The notes under the pieces were generated by a model. That model did not search any database and was not told the origin of the DNA. It worked only from the letters and a program-made list of their open reading frames with translations. From NCBI RefSeq assembly GCF_001280515.1, contig NZ_LBIQ01000028.1, positions 234,729-298,728 of the forward strand: 64,000 nucleotides of DNA, written 5' to 3'. Numbering within the stretch: position 1 is the first letter of the stretch; each line of letters opens with the position of its first letter. Below, one piece after another: positions 19,187 through 28,128 of the stretch. A program made the translations under genes and the position numbers. Source of the stretch: Mangrovimonas sp. ST2L15. GTDB taxonomy: Bacteria > Bacteroidota > Bacteroidia > Flavobacteriales > Flavobacteriaceae.

Positions 19187-20872
19187 TTAAAACTCATCGG
19201 TCACACAGCCATTGGATGCTGATGAAACCGTTTTTGCATATTTATATAATACCCCTCGCTCAAATTTGAGTTTTGGAGCTTTCCAATTTTCTTTTCTTTT
19301 TGCCAATTCCTCATCGGAAATTTCGATGTTGATGGTATTGTTTACTGCATCAATAGAGATGATATCTCCATTTTCAACTAAGGCAATATTTCCACCTACT
19401 TGTGCTTCTGGCGACACGTGGCCCACCACAAAACCGTGGGATCCACCCGAGAAGCGACCATCTGTAATCAATGCCACATCCTTGCCCAAGCCAGCTCCCA
19501 TAATGGAAGAGGTCGGTTTAAGCATTTCTGGCATACCCGGTGCCCCTTTAGGACCTTCATAACGAATAATGACCACATCGCCTTTTTTTACTTTACCCGT
19601 TTTGATGCCTTCATTGACCGCCGCCTCACTATCAAACACATTGGCAACGCCTTTGAAGGACAAGCCTTCTTTCCCTGTAATTTTAGCCACAGCACCTTCC
19701 GTAGCTAGGTTACCAAACAGGATGCGAATATGGCCTGAATCCTTGATAGGTTGGTTGACTGATTTGATGACCTCCTGACCTTCTTCTAGGTCTGGAGCTG
19801 TCTCCAAGTTTTTGGCCAAGGTTTTTCCGGTAACTGTTAAGCAATCACCATGCAACATGCCTTGTTTCAGCATGTACTTTAAAACACCTGGCACCCCACC
19901 TACGGCGTGCAAATCTTCCATGGCATATTTACCACTTGGTTTTAGGTCTGCCAAGAGTGGTGTTGCATCACTTATTTTCTGAAAATCGGCTAAGGTGAAT
20001 TCTACATTGGCTGCTTTGGCAATAGCCAGAAAGTGCAACACGGCATTTGTAGACCCTCCTAGAACCGTTACCAACCTAATGGCGTTTTCTAAGGACTTTC
20101 TTGTAACAATATCTGATGGTTTAATATCTTTTTCCAGTAGTAACTTTAAGGCTTCTCCCGCTCTTTCACATTCCTTCTCCTTAATTTTTCCTTCTGTGAT
20201 AGCCGGGTTTGAGGAGTTAAAAGGTAAAGACATACCTAAGGCTTCAATGGCCGAAGCCATGGTATTTGCGGTGTACATACCACCACAGGCACCAGCACCC
20301 GGACAGGCCTTGTGAATGACTTCTTTGAATTCGGTTTCATCTATGCTTCCAGCTACTTTTTGACCATAGGCCTCAAAAGCTGAAATAATATCCAGTTTTT
20401 TACCATTATGACAGCCAGAAGCAATGGTGCCTCCATAGACTAAAATGGAAGGTCTGTTTAACCGTAACATGGCCATTAAGGCTCCCGGCATGTTTTTATC
20501 ACAACCTACCACAGTCACCAAACCATCATAACTCATGGCTTGAACGACGGTTTCCATAGAATCTGCAATGATATCACGGGACGGTAAGGAATAGCGCATT
20601 CCTGGGGTTCCGTTTGAAATACCGTCACTTACTCCAATGGTATTGAAAATGAGTCCGACCAAATCGGCCTTGTCTGCTCCCTTTTTAACATGGACTGCCA
20701 AGTCATTAAGGTGCATGTTACATGGATTTCCTTCATACCCTGTACTGGCAATACCCACCAAGGGCTTTTGCAAATCTTCATCGGTTAAGCCAATGGCATG
20801 CAACATGGCTTGGGCAGCCGGCAAGGTTGGATCTTGTGTTACTGTTTTACTGTATTTATTTAAATTGTTCAT
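19187..20872 (-). CDS. ilvD: Dihydroxy-acid dehydratase
   Basis: Fe-S dehydratase forming branched 2-oxo acids. Cluster-ligand cysteines are visible in [14 protein letters not shown] and [17 protein letters not shown], and the C-terminal [19 protein letters not shown] signature is present. 561 aa. First structural gene of the ilv operon, preceded by an attenuator leader (21050-21172). Confidence 0.96.
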   Translation of the reverse strand: MNNLNKYSKTVTQDPTLPAAQAMLHAIGLTDEDLQKPLVGIASTGYEGNPCNMHLNDLAVHVKKGADKADLVGLIFNTIGVSDGISNGTPGMRYSLPSRDIIADSMETVVQAMSYDGLVTVVGCDKNMPGALMAMLRLNRPSILVYGGTIASGCHNGKKLDIISAFEAYGQKVAGSIDETEFKEVIHKACPGAGACGGMYTANTMASAIEALGMSLPFNSSNPAITEGKIKEKECERAGEALKLLLEKDIKPSDIVTRKSLENAIRLVTVLGGSTNAVLHFLAIAKAANVEFTLADFQKISDATPLLADLKPSGKYAMEDLHAVGGVPGVLKYMLKQGMLHGDCLTVTGKTLAKNLETAPDLEEGQEVIKSVNQPIKDSGHIRILFGNLATEGAVAKITGKEGLSFKGVANVFDSEAAVNEGIKTGKVKKGDVVIIRYEGPKGAPGMPEMLKPTSSIMGAGLGKDVALITDGRFSGGSHGFVVGHVSPEAQVGGNIALVENGDIISIDAVNNTINIEISDEELAKRKENWKAPKLKFERGVLYKYAKTVSSASNGCVTDEF

Positions 20873-21049
20873 TATTTGATTTTGACCCTTTTCTTTTAAG
20901 AAACTAAATTAATGTAATCACTCTACTAGGGTGTTGCATTACATGAGCACGCTTTAAATTCAATTAGTTTTTTAACATTTCAAATAACTATTTATCAGCA
21001 CTTTAACTAATTTGTTATATGATGTTCAAACCCTTTAAAATTTTTCCAT

Positions 21050-21084
21050 AAAAAAAATGCCTTCCCGGATGAGGAAGGCATTTT
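21050..21084 (-). terminator. Attenuator terminator of the ilv operon
   Basis: On the minus strand, ATGCCTTCC pairs with GGAAGGCAT (plus positions 21073-21081 and 21057-21065) and is followed by eight Ts. It lies 26 bases after the stop of the leader peptide and about 180 bases before ilvD. The 5' arm and loop (21065-21078) are also complementary to 21103-21116, which would form the competing antiterminator. Confidence 0.88.
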
Positions 21085-21102
21085 CTATATCATACTACAA
21101 TA

Positions 21103-21116
21103 CCATTCCTCACCGG
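21103..21116 (-). promoter_or_regulatory. Antiterminator arm overlapping the leader stop codon
   Basis: The minus-strand segment CCGGTGAGGAATGG contains the leader stop codon TGA and can pair with CCTTCCTCATCCGG in the terminator (CCGG plus TGAGGAA plus GG, with one-base bulges). A ribosome finishing the leader would cover it and allow termination; a ribosome stalled at Ile/Val codons upstream would leave it free to prevent termination. Confidence 0.75.
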
Positions 21117-21172
21117 AGCGAAATAATCACTACGATAATAATAGAAATGATATGGATTAGGTTCTTGTTCAT
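21110..21172 (-). CDS. ilv operon leader peptide, 20 aa
   Basis: Translates to MNKNLIHIISIIIVVIISLR and stop. Eight Ile, two Val and two Leu codons in 20 make it a branched-chain amino-acid sensor. It is too short for ordinary gene calling. It is directly followed by alternative antiterminator/terminator hairpins and then ilvD, the arrangement of classical ribosome-mediated attenuation. Start chosen as the only ATG giving the Ile-rich frame. No strong Shine-Dalgarno is seen, as usual in Bacteroidota. A longer overlapping frame at 21090-21326 is probably not a gene. Confidence 0.85.
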   Translation of the reverse strand: MNKNLIHIISIIIVVIISLR

Positions 21173-21180
21173 TTGAAACC

Positions 21181-21212
21181 CAAATGTTGGAATTTTTAAT
21201 TAAAAATCCAAA
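21181..21212 (-). promoter_or_regulatory. Possible Bacteroidota-type promoter for the ilv leader, within a near-palindrome
   Basis: On the minus strand a TTTG (21209-21212) is 20 bases upstream of AACATTTG (21181-21188), close to the -33 TTTG / -7 TAnnTTTG pattern. The intervening bases form a 25-bp near-palindrome (21187-21211). Transcription would then start almost at the leader ATG. The remaining upstream gap (21213-21541) shows no other clear signal. Confidence 0.3.
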
Positions 21213-21541
21213 CGCCCTTGAAGGTTTTCTTGTTTTTGCAGTAATTAAATTGGACATATTCCATAGATTCTTACGATGCTTGTTGGATTGACTGCTGGTA
21301 TGGGAGGGACTTGCAACTTTGACCATGCTGGCACTATCCAGATTCTGGAAACTGGTTTTTATTAGACTCTTGACTAGAAAAAATTTAAAGCATTTACCAC
21401 TAAAATTATAACTTACTGTTTTACAGTTTACAAACTAAAAACCACTAACTTTACTAGACCTAATTCTACTAAAATTCATCACCCATTTTCTCACCAACAG
21501 AACTATAGCCGAAAGAGGACAACTTTTAAAATTGAAATCCT

Positions 21542-23305
21542 ATGAAAGCCGCTATTGTATTTTTTTTCGGAATCAGTCTACTCCTTACATCATGCAACAA
21601 TAAGTCTCAAAAAAGTGATACTGAAACCTTAGGGGAGCGACACCAACAACAAAAAACCATTTACTACAACGGAGACATCATAACCATGCAGGGTGACAAC
21701 CTAAATTATGCGGAAGCCGTAGTAGAAAGCGATGGTAAAATAATCTTTGTAGGAAGCAAAAAAGAAGCATTTGAACAATTTAAGGAACAAGTAAAAAAGC
21801 ACGACCTAGGTGGTGAAACCATGATGCCAGGTTTCATTGAACCTCATCTCCATCCTTCCATTGCAGCTACAGTCTTGCCGAATGAAATTGTTGCTCCTTA
21901 TGATTGGGTATTGCCTACGGAAACCAAAAAAGGTGTTTCAGGACATGAAAATTATGTTGCTCGTATAACGGAATCTATTAATTCAAATGCTACTGAGGAG
22001 TCTATTTATTTTATTTGGGGATATCACCAACTCTGGCATGGGGAATTAAATAGGGCGTTGCTAAACAAAATAGCCGGCAATAAACCTGTAGGTATCATAC
22101 ATCGCTCCTTTCATGAAATTTTTGTTAACGATGCTGCCATAAAAATGATGGACATAAAAGAAGCTGAATTTAAAAACAATCCTCAAGTGAATTGGGAAAA
22201 AGGGCATTTCTATGAGGGAGGTTGGTTGGCTCTAGTACCTAAAATAGGGAACCTATTCTTTGAAAAAGATAAGTATCAAGGTGGATTGGAACAAATGACA
22301 CAATTGTTATTGAAAAATGGTATCACAACTATTGCAGAACCAGGTTTTCCTAGTTCAAATTTTGATTTGGAGTACAACTACTTAAAAACTGAGATGGACA
22401 AGAAGCCTCCATATGATATCTATTTAATTCCAAATGGCACCCAATTATATGGCATGAAAGGAAATAGTAATGCGAAAGCAAAACAGTTTGCCGAGACCTT
22501 AGCTGACAGCTTCAATACAGGGAATATTAAGTTTTTACCAAAACAAATCAAATTATTTTCCGATGGCGCTATTTACTCCCAGTTGATGCAGATGAAGGAC
22601 AACTATACCGATGGGCATCATGGTGAGTGGATGACCCCATTAGATTTGTTTAAAGAGCAAATGGAACTCTATTGGAATGATGGCTATAAAATACATGTTC
22701 ATGCTAATGGAGATTTGGGAATTCAGATGGTAGTTGATAATGTAGCAGAATTACAAAGGAAAAATCCTCTTGAAAACCATCAATTAACCCTACACCATAT
22801 GGGTTATTTTACAGATACCATGGCAGAACAAATAGCCAAACTTGAAATAGAAGGTTCTGTAAATCCATACTATCTTTGGGCTTTAGCTGATAAATATTCA
22901 GAAATAGGACTAGGAAAAGAAAGAGGAGAAAATTTGGTAAGAATAAAATCGCTTGTCTCGAGAGGTGTTCCTGTATCTTTTCATTCTGATTTTGCAATGG
23001 CACCGGTAGAACCCCTCACTTTAGCGTGGACTGCCATTAATCGCAATACCTCACAGGGCAGCAAATTTTCTCAAGACCAGCGACTAAGCGTTTATGAAGG
23101 TATGAAAGGTATTACTATAGACGCGGCAGGTACCTTAAGCCTGGAAGACCAGATTGGCTCTATAGAAGAAGGAAAGCAAGCAGACTTTACCATCTTGGCA
23201 AAAAACCCATTTAAGATTGATCCAATGGAAATTAAAGATATTCAAATAAGTGGTGTTGTTCATAAAGGCCAATTTCACATCAATAAAACAGCTTATTTGA
23301 AATAG
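21542..23305 (+). CDS. Secreted/lipoprotein amidohydrolase (YtcJ-like, amidohydrolase family 3)
   Basis: Metal-dependent hydrolase with a lipoprotein signal peptide, cleaved before Cys19 (LLLTSCNN), so it is anchored in the periplasm or at the surface. The HxH metal motif is in MMPGFIEPHLHPS (about 97-109); a further His is in KIHVHANGDLG, and an Asp in SFHSDFAMAP. C-terminal LEDQIGSIEEGKQADFTIL is the usual composite beta-sandwich of the family. 587 aa. Substrate unknown; related proteins act on amides or N-acyl compounds. It stands alone, immediately left of the cassette array. Confidence 0.88.
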   Translation: MKAAIVFFFGISLLLTSCNNKSQKSDTETLGERHQQQKTIYYNGDIITMQGDNLNYAEAVVESDGKIIFVGSKKEAFEQFKEQVKKHDLGGETMMPGFIEPHLHPSIAATVLPNEIVAPYDWVLPTETKKGVSGHENYVARITESINSNATEESIYFIWGYHQLWHGELNRALLNKIAGNKPVGIIHRSFHEIFVNDAAIKMMDIKEAEFKNNPQVNWEKGHFYEGGWLALVPKIGNLFFEKDKYQGGLEQMTQLLLKNGITTIAEPGFPSSNFDLEYNYLKTEMDKKPPYDIYLIPNGTQLYGMKGNSNAKAKQFAETLADSFNTGNIKFLPKQIKLFSDGAIYSQLMQMKDNYTDGHHGEWMTPLDLFKEQMELYWNDGYKIHVHANGDLGIQMVVDNVAELQRKNPLENHQLTLHHMGYFTDTMAEQIAKLEIEGSVNPYYLWALADKYSEIGLGKERGENLVRIKSLVSRGVPVSFHSDFAMAPVEPLTLAWTAINRNTSQGSKFSQDQRLSVYEGMKGITIDAAGTLSLEDQIGSIEEGKQADFTILAKNPFKIDPMEIKDIQISGVVHKGQFHINKTAYLK

Positions 23306-23368
23306 CATTTAAGACAATATACTATCAACCATTATTTCAAAATTGTTAATTCTAGCCTACTAGGTAAG

Positions 23369-23453
23369 TCCTAGCAATTTTGCTATCTTCGGTTTACGGC
23401 GGAAAATCCTCGCGGATTTTCACGCAACGAAACCATAGCCCAAACCGTTATAC
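23369..23453 (+). repeat. Left-edge partial attC-like site
   Basis: Aligns with the right-hand 85 bases of the site at 29614-29750: it shares TTTGCTATCTT, a GAAAATCC/GGATTTTC hairpin (23402-23421), CACGCAACGAAAC, and ends CAAACCGTT followed by ATAC. The AAC-containing left half is missing, so this is where the array meets chromosomal sequence. CTAGG/CCTAG arms at 23360-23374 flank the join. Confidence 0.7.
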
Positions 23454-23466
23454 TCAATTAAAAAAA

Positions 23467-24987
23467 ATGAAAAACTTTCTCTCAATCATAATTGGTTTAT
23501 TCCTTTTCTCCAATACATTCTCTCAACAAATACAAATAGATTCACTTGACCTGCTCATTCACCAAGTAATAAAAGACTATGAAATACCAGGACTTTCAAT
23601 TGGTATTGTTCGGAATGATTCTATAATATTTTCCAAAGGATATGGCAACTGCGAAGTTAATAAAGAAAGAAAAGTTGATGAAAATACAACTTTCGGAATA
23701 GGTTCAATTTCTAAATCATTTACTGCGTTAACGTTAGGCATCTTGGTGGATGAGGGTAAAATTGATTGGGATGATAAAGTTAAAGATTACCTGCCCTATT
23801 TTGAATTATATGCCCCATATGTTACAGATAATTTTACGATTAGAGATTTACTCATTCATAGAAGTGGTCTGAAAGATGTTAGTGGTGGTACACTTTGGTA
23901 TCACTCTGATTATTCTAGGGAAGAAATAATTAAGAGACTTAAATATTTAGAACCAGTATCAGGGTATCGAGAAAAGCCAGCTTATCAAAATGTAATGTAC
24001 GTTGTTGCTTCGGAAATAGTAAAAACCGTATCGGGAACATCATGGGATAGTTTCTTAAAAACAAGAGTATTCGATAAACTAAAAATGAATAATAGCACCT
24101 CTTTATCAACAGAAAGAAAAGCAAATAAGAACCTAGCACAACCGCATATTTGGAATGAAGATTACAAAAAGGTCGCGATTATTCAAGAAAAGGGAGATAA
24201 TCTTGCTCCAGGAGGTTTTATCTACTCATCAGCAATTGAAATGTCGAATTACATGAGATTAATGTTGAATAATGGAGTATTTGAAAATGATACTATTGTT
24301 AGTCCAACAATAATAGAGGAAATTTTTAAACCACAAATTATTTATCCAATTGGAAGTCCTTTTAATAATGAATTTTCATCCTATGGGTTCGGTTGGTGGC
24401 TTACGCCATTTAATGGACATAAGATAATTGAGCATAGTGGTGGTATAGACGGTATGGCGGCCCAACTTGTTATGATAAAGGATTTAAACATTGGGTTTGT
24501 TTTACTTACTAACGCATCGAAAGAACCTGCAACATTTATTTTGAGAGCTTTACTACTTAAACAATTTCTTGAAGATGAAGATAATCTACCTGATAATTTC
24601 TATTCTTTGGTGAAAGACTGGAGAGACAATTTTATAAAAGAAAAGAAAGAGTCTTTGAGAATTCAATTAAAATCAAAGAACACAAAACCCTCTTTAGCAA
24701 TTAAAGAATACTCCGGAAAATACACTGATAAGATGTATGGCGACATATTTATAAACAATATAAGTGAAGAGGAATTAGAGATTTCATTTTCTCATACTAA
24801 ATTATTCAGAGGAAAATTGGTGCATTGGCATTTTGATACCTTTAAAATTGACTGGTATGACATTCGTGTGCCAGATGGGTTTTTAACTTTCAATTTTAAT
24901 TCAAAAAGAGAAATATTAGGATTCTCAATTGATCAAGAAAATTTACTTGATGTTGATTTCGGAGAACTTAAAATAATGAAAAATTAA
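23467..24987 (+). CDS. Serine hydrolase (beta-lactamase/class C penicillin-binding fold)
   Basis: Secreted beta-lactamase-family esterase/peptidase. The start at 23467 is chosen because it yields a clean signal peptide (MKNFLSIIIGLFLFSNTFSQ); an upstream frame extension would run into the attC-like repeat. The catalytic SxxK is SISK in FGIGSISKSFTAL (about 81-84), Tyr in the KPAYQNVMY region, and the third motif in IEHSGGIDG. A C-terminal domain of about 110 residues follows. 506 aa. Substrate unknown. It is the gene of cassette 1, beginning 18 bases after the GTT boundary. Confidence 0.88.
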   Translation: MKNFLSIIIGLFLFSNTFSQQIQIDSLDLLIHQVIKDYEIPGLSIGIVRNDSIIFSKGYGNCEVNKERKVDENTTFGIGSISKSFTALTLGILVDEGKIDWDDKVKDYLPYFELYAPYVTDNFTIRDLLIHRSGLKDVSGGTLWYHSDYSREEIIKRLKYLEPVSGYREKPAYQNVMYVVASEIVKTVSGTSWDSFLKTRVFDKLKMNNSTSLSTERKANKNLAQPHIWNEDYKKVAIIQEKGDNLAPGGFIYSSAIEMSNYMRLMLNNGVFENDTIVSPTIIEEIFKPQIIYPIGSPFNNEFSSYGFGWWLTPFNGHKIIEHSGGIDGMAAQLVMIKDLNIGFVLLTNASKEPATFILRALLLKQFLEDEDNLPDNFYSLVKDWRDNFIKEKKESLRIQLKSKNTKPSLAIKEYSGKYTDKMYGDIFINNISEEELEISFSHTKLFRGKLVHWHFDTFKIDWYDIRVPDGFLTFNFNSKREILGFSIDQENLLDVDFGELKIMKN

Positions 24988-24991
24988 AACT

Positions 24992-25127
24992 GAGTATAAC
25001 AATTTGTATAGTTCATTGCTTCTGATTTTCCTAAACTGAAAATCCTCTTTCTGAACTATCGCCAAGTTTTATTTGCTAAATTAGTGACCTAACCAACGCA
25101 ACAAACCATACACAAACCGTTGTAACC
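24992..25127 (+). repeat. attC-like site between cassettes 1 and 2
   Basis: Begins GAGTATAAC and ends ACCGTTGTAACC. The left part TGTATAGTTC has complements GAACTAT (inner) and ATACACA (outer right arm, 25109-25115). GAGTATAAC is the reverse complement of GTTATACTC at the start of cassette 1 (23447-23455). The interior carries TTCATTGCTTCTGATTTTCC and TTTATTTGCTAAATTAGTGA, shared with the next site. Confidence 0.8.
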
Positions 25128-25131
25128 AATT

Positions 25132-25635
25132 TTGAAAAACCCGAGAGACATAAAGGAATTATTGCAAATTGATATTGATTTTCTTTGTGAAAATTCTCGA
25201 TTCAAGTCAGACTTGATAAATGACCAAAATGATACTCGGAATTTCCTTCTGTTCGATTTGAAGTCAAAATTTTTGGATTTATTTGACCAATTTCAAATTT
25301 CATTGTTTGAGAAAAAAGCTCGTCACTTGGAATTAAATTCTCTAAATCCAAATCCAGAGAAAATTAAAAAAATTTTAGAGCTGATCGTAAGCGAATACGA
25401 AACGGACGAAAACAATCAAAGCGCATCGGATTGGAATGCTTCAAAGCATCTGTCTTGGTGGTTTAAGAATGACAAACACCACCAAACCTATGATGAACCA
25501 GAAAATATGGAGGATTTATTTTACGGATTTATAATTGACGGACTGAAAGACAACCAAGTAACTTTGGCGATACTTGACTATAAAAACATTGACCCAAAAC
25601 TGAATAAAAAAAACTGGTTACAACAACGTGTATAG
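25132..25635 (+). CDS. Hypothetical protein (cassette 2)
   Basis: 167-aa soluble, acidic protein with no family I recognise. It starts at a TTG just 13 bases after the GTT cassette boundary; there is no in-frame ATG near the 5' end. Helix-rich N-terminal half, then an Asn/Trp/His-rich stretch (SDWNASKHLSWWFKNDKHHQ). The last codons (Gln-Gln-Arg-Val-stop) are encoded by the left arm of the following attC-like repeat, which is an unusual overlap of gene and recombination site. No signal peptide or membrane segment. Confidence 0.65.
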   Translation: MKNPRDIKELLQIDIDFLCENSRFKSDLINDQNDTRNFLLFDLKSKFLDLFDQFQISLFEKKARHLELNSLNPNPEKIKKILELIVSEYETDENNQSASDWNASKHLSWWFKNDKHHQTYDEPENMEDLFYGFIIDGLKDNQVTLAILDYKNIDPKLNKKNWLQQRV

Positions 25636-25750
25636 TTCATTGCTTCTGATTTTCCTCGCGGAAAATCCTCGCCCTGAACTATTGCCAAGTTTTATTTGCT
25701 AAATTAGTGACCAGACCAACGCAACAAACCATACACAAACCGTTAGCACC
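25616..25750 (+). repeat. attC-like site between cassettes 2 and 3
   Basis: Begins GGTTACAAC, the exact reverse complement of GTTGTAACC that opens cassette 2 (25119-25127), and ends ACCGTTAGCACC. Outer arms GTGTAT (25628-25633) and ATACAC (about 25731-25736). An internal GGAAAATCC hairpin-like stretch and the segment around TTTTATTTGCTAAATTAG are nearly identical to the previous site. Confidence 0.82.
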
Positions 25751-25774
25751 AATTTAGAAGGAAACAAACAAAAA

Positions 25775-26224
25775 ATGGTAATAGAATCTTTAAAAGAGTT
25801 ATACAATAGGGACTTAAACAAGTTGAAAAAGGAGATTGAACTTTACAAAAACGACACAACATTGTGGAAAATTGAAAACTCAATAAAAAACTCTGGAGGG
25901 AATCTATGTCTTCATATAATCGGGAATCTGAAAACGTATATCGGAAATGGATTGGCTCAAATTGATTATGTTAGACAAAGGGATTTAGAATTTTCCAGCA
26001 GATTCGTTGAGAGAAAAGAATTATACGAAAAAATTGATGAAACCATTCAAATTGTTGGTCAGGGACTGAGCAAAATAACGGATGAACAATTAACCGAAAC
26101 CTTTCCAATAATCATTTGGGAAAATAAAACGGAAATGGCATTTACCATTATTCATCTACATTCCCATTTAAACTATCATTTAGGTCAAATAAATTACCAT
26201 CGTAGAATTTTAGAGAAAACATAA
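25775..26224 (+). CDS. DinB-superfamily protein (DUF1572-like), cassette 3
   Basis: 149-aa four-helix-bundle protein. NSGGNLCLHIIGNLKTYIG (about 39-57) and the C-terminal HLHSHLNYHLGQINYHRR carry the His residues that bind metal in DinB-type proteins. Some members of the superfamily are thiol transferases; no substrate can be assigned here. ATG start 33 bases after the GTT boundary. It shares a cassette with the PhzF gene 28 bases downstream. Confidence 0.85.
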   Translation: MVIESLKELYNRDLNKLKKEIELYKNDTTLWKIENSIKNSGGNLCLHIIGNLKTYIGNGLAQIDYVRQRDLEFSSRFVERKELYEKIDETIQIVGQGLSKITDEQLTETFPIIIWENKTEMAFTIIHLHSHLNYHLGQINYHRRILEKT

Positions 26225-26252
26225 AATAATTGAATTCACCACTAAAAATTAT

Positions 26253-27068
26253 ATGGCAAGTATTGAAACATATATTGTAGATTCGTTCGCGGATGAACCC
26301 TTTAAAGGAAATCCGGCAGGAGTCTGTTTACTTGAACAAGAAATAGATGACGACACAATGCTTTCCATAGCCAAAGAACTTGGGCTTTCCGAAACCGCAT
26401 TTGTGAAACAACAGAGTACGCAAAAAGGATTTTCAATACGTTATTTTTCACCCAAAATGGAAATTCCCCTTTGCGGACATGCAACTCTGGCAGCCTCGAA
26501 AATACTCTTTGACAGGGATTCAAGTATTTCAAACATCCATTTTGTAACTATTCAAAATTTGGACTTGATTATTAGAAAGGAGGCAGAGTACATCAGAATG
26601 GAATTTCCAGTTTATGAAACTGAATATCAAATTGCACCAAAAGAATTACTTGAAGCTCTTGGAATCGTTGAATTAGATAATAGCGAATACAATAAGGAAA
26701 CGAAAATATTATTGCTTGAAATCAATAGCTGTAAAACACTAAACAACTTGAAACCTGACTTTGAAAAATTAAAAAAGTCACATGGTTCAATTAACGGGGT
26801 ATTGGTCACGGCCTTATCGGAAAAACCTGATTACGACTTTGAATCAAGATACTTTTGGCCTAGGAGCGGAACTAATGAAGACCCTGTAACAGGTGGAACA
26901 CATACATTTTTGGCAAAATATTGGGGAGAAAAGCTGAACAAGAAAAAAATGAATTCTTTTCAATGTTCCGAACGAACTGGATTTATGGAAGTTGAGTTAA
27001 TCGAGAAGCATAAAATGACAATTAAAGGAAAGGCACAAATTGTTTTAAAAGGAGAATTAAAAATATAA
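26253..27068 (+). CDS. PhzF family isomerase/epimerase, cassette 3
   Basis: Diaminopimelate-epimerase-fold protein. The N-terminal signature YIVDSFADEPFKGNPAGVC (about 7-25), LGLSETAFVK with the catalytic Glu (about 45-47), CGHATLAA, and EDPVTGGTHTFLAKYW near 212-227 are all diagnostic. 271 aa. PhzF itself isomerises a phenazine intermediate, but most homologues are unassigned and no phenazine genes are present. It is the second gene of a two-gene cassette, ending 6 bases before the inverted-repeat R'' arm. Confidence 0.92.
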   Translation: MASIETYIVDSFADEPFKGNPAGVCLLEQEIDDDTMLSIAKELGLSETAFVKQQSTQKGFSIRYFSPKMEIPLCGHATLAASKILFDRDSSISNIHFVTIQNLDLIIRKEAEYIRMEFPVYETEYQIAPKELLEALGIVELDNSEYNKETKILLLEINSCKTLNNLKPDFEKLKKSHGSINGVLVTALSEKPDYDFESRYFWPRSGTNEDPVTGGTHTFLAKYWGEKLNKKKMNSFQCSERTGFMEVELIEKHKMTIKGKAQIVLKGELKI

Positions 27069-27074
27069 AAAACT

Positions 27075-27210
27075 GGTGCTAACAATGTATATAAAAAATA
27101 GGCGGAACAGTAATAATTTGAAAGCTTTTGGTTTCTATTAAACTCTGTGCTTAACGGAAAGATTAGAGCTTCAAAATCGCCTACTTTTCATATACGACAC
27201 CGTTGTGCTT
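27075..27210 (+). repeat. attC-like site between cassettes 3 and 4
   Basis: Begins GGTGCTAAC, the reverse complement of GTTAGCACC that opens cassette 3 (25742-25750), and ends ACCGTTGTGCTT. Outer complement: ATATAAAAAATAGGCG at the left against CGCCTACTTTTCATAT at the right. The interior differs in sequence from sites B and C but not in architecture. Confidence 0.82.
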
Positions 27211-27232
27211 CATTATCAGAAACCGCTAACCA

Positions 27233-27967
27233 ATGATAAAATTCTTTAGGAAAATTAGACAAAATTTACTTTCAGAAGGTAAAACAGGAAAGTATTTCAA
27301 ATATGCTTTTGGCGAAATTGTGCTTGTGGTGATTGGGATTTTGATTGCACTTTCCCTGAATAATTGGAATGAAAAAAGAAAATCTAATAATCTTTTAAAA
27401 ATATACGAAGCCAATATAATTACTGAACTAAACCAAGACCTTTTTGATCTAAATAAGGCAGATAGCCTGGTTGATGTACGAATGAAAAGTATAGATAATT
27501 ATTTTGAATATTATAATTCAGAATCTGCAAACATGGATACGTTAGTTAAAAAGAGGAATAGTAGTCAATTGTTTTTTGTATTATTCCAAACAAACACGTT
27601 CTCTCTTGAGGATTTAATTACTTCTGGAAATTTGCAATTATTTACATTGGAAGAAAAGAATAGTTTTTTAAAGTATAAAAAGGCACTAAAAGAATATGAG
27701 AATTTTCAATCGATAGGCATAGAATTAACGAAGCACAAGTATAACGAATTTGAAAGTGATATCGATAAGATGAAATTGATTGGGAATTCTACAAAAGAAC
27801 TAGCTTCAGTAAATAATTGGGGGAAATATGACATCAACTCTCATCAGTTTAGAAAACTAAATAATTATATAGTCACCTTTTTAGAATTTTTTCAAGGACA
27901 AAAACAATATTTAAAACGTCTAGAAGAAAAGACAGAAGAACTTAAAATTAAGTTGGAAAATAAATGA
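27233..27967 (+). CDS. DUF6090 family membrane protein, cassette 4
   Basis: 244 aa. The N-terminus MIKFFRKIRQNLLSEGKTGKYF and one transmembrane helix (GEIVLVVIGILIALSLNNWNE, about 27-47) define DUF6090, a common Bacteroidota family of unknown function. The rest is a charged, helical, probably periplasmic domain with a coiled-coil end. A paralogue lies in the next cassette, with an almost identical 24-base leader before the ATG. Confidence 0.88.
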   Translation: MIKFFRKIRQNLLSEGKTGKYFKYAFGEIVLVVIGILIALSLNNWNEKRKSNNLLKIYEANIITELNQDLFDLNKADSLVDVRMKSIDNYFEYYNSESANMDTLVKKRNSSQLFFVLFQTNTFSLEDLITSGNLQLFTLEEKNSFLKYKKALKEYENFQSIGIELTKHKYNEFESDIDKMKLIGNSTKELASVNNWGKYDINSHQFRKLNNYIVTFLEFFQGQKQYLKRLEEKTEELKIKLENK

Positions 27968-27972
27968 CGAAA

Positions 27973-28107
27973 GAACAACACCGGCCATAATTCAGCGTGA
28001 CTTATGCCCTATTTTGAAAAATATGTAAATTTATCAAAGCTGATTGCTTACGCGGAATGTCTTACGGACGATTCCATGCCGAAATCATAGCCAAACCGTT
28101 GTGATTA
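27973..28107 (+). repeat. attC-like site between cassettes 4 and 5
   Basis: Begins GAACAAC (compare GTTGTGCTTC opening cassette 4; 6 of 7 complementary) and ends ACCGTTGTGATT. Outer arms CGGCCAT (27981-27987) and ATAGCC (28087-28092). Interior sequence is unrelated to the other sites, matching the loose sequence but conserved fold expected of attC sites. Confidence 0.72.
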
Positions 28108-28128
28108 ACTATCAGAAACCGCTAACCA

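Noticed and set aside
21090..21326. A 78-residue minus-strand frame upstream of ilvD
   Set aside because: It overlaps the Ile/Val-rich leader peptide in another frame, has unlikely amino-acid composition and no family; the leader peptide explains the region better.
21296..21350. A GGGAGGGACTTGC stretch that looked like part of a tRNA
   Set aside because: No cloverleaf with T-loop GGTTCRA and acceptor pairing could be built.
21415..21427. ACTGT-TTT-ACAGT dyad upstream of the amidohydrolase
   Set aside because: Short, with no second copy seen; could be chance.
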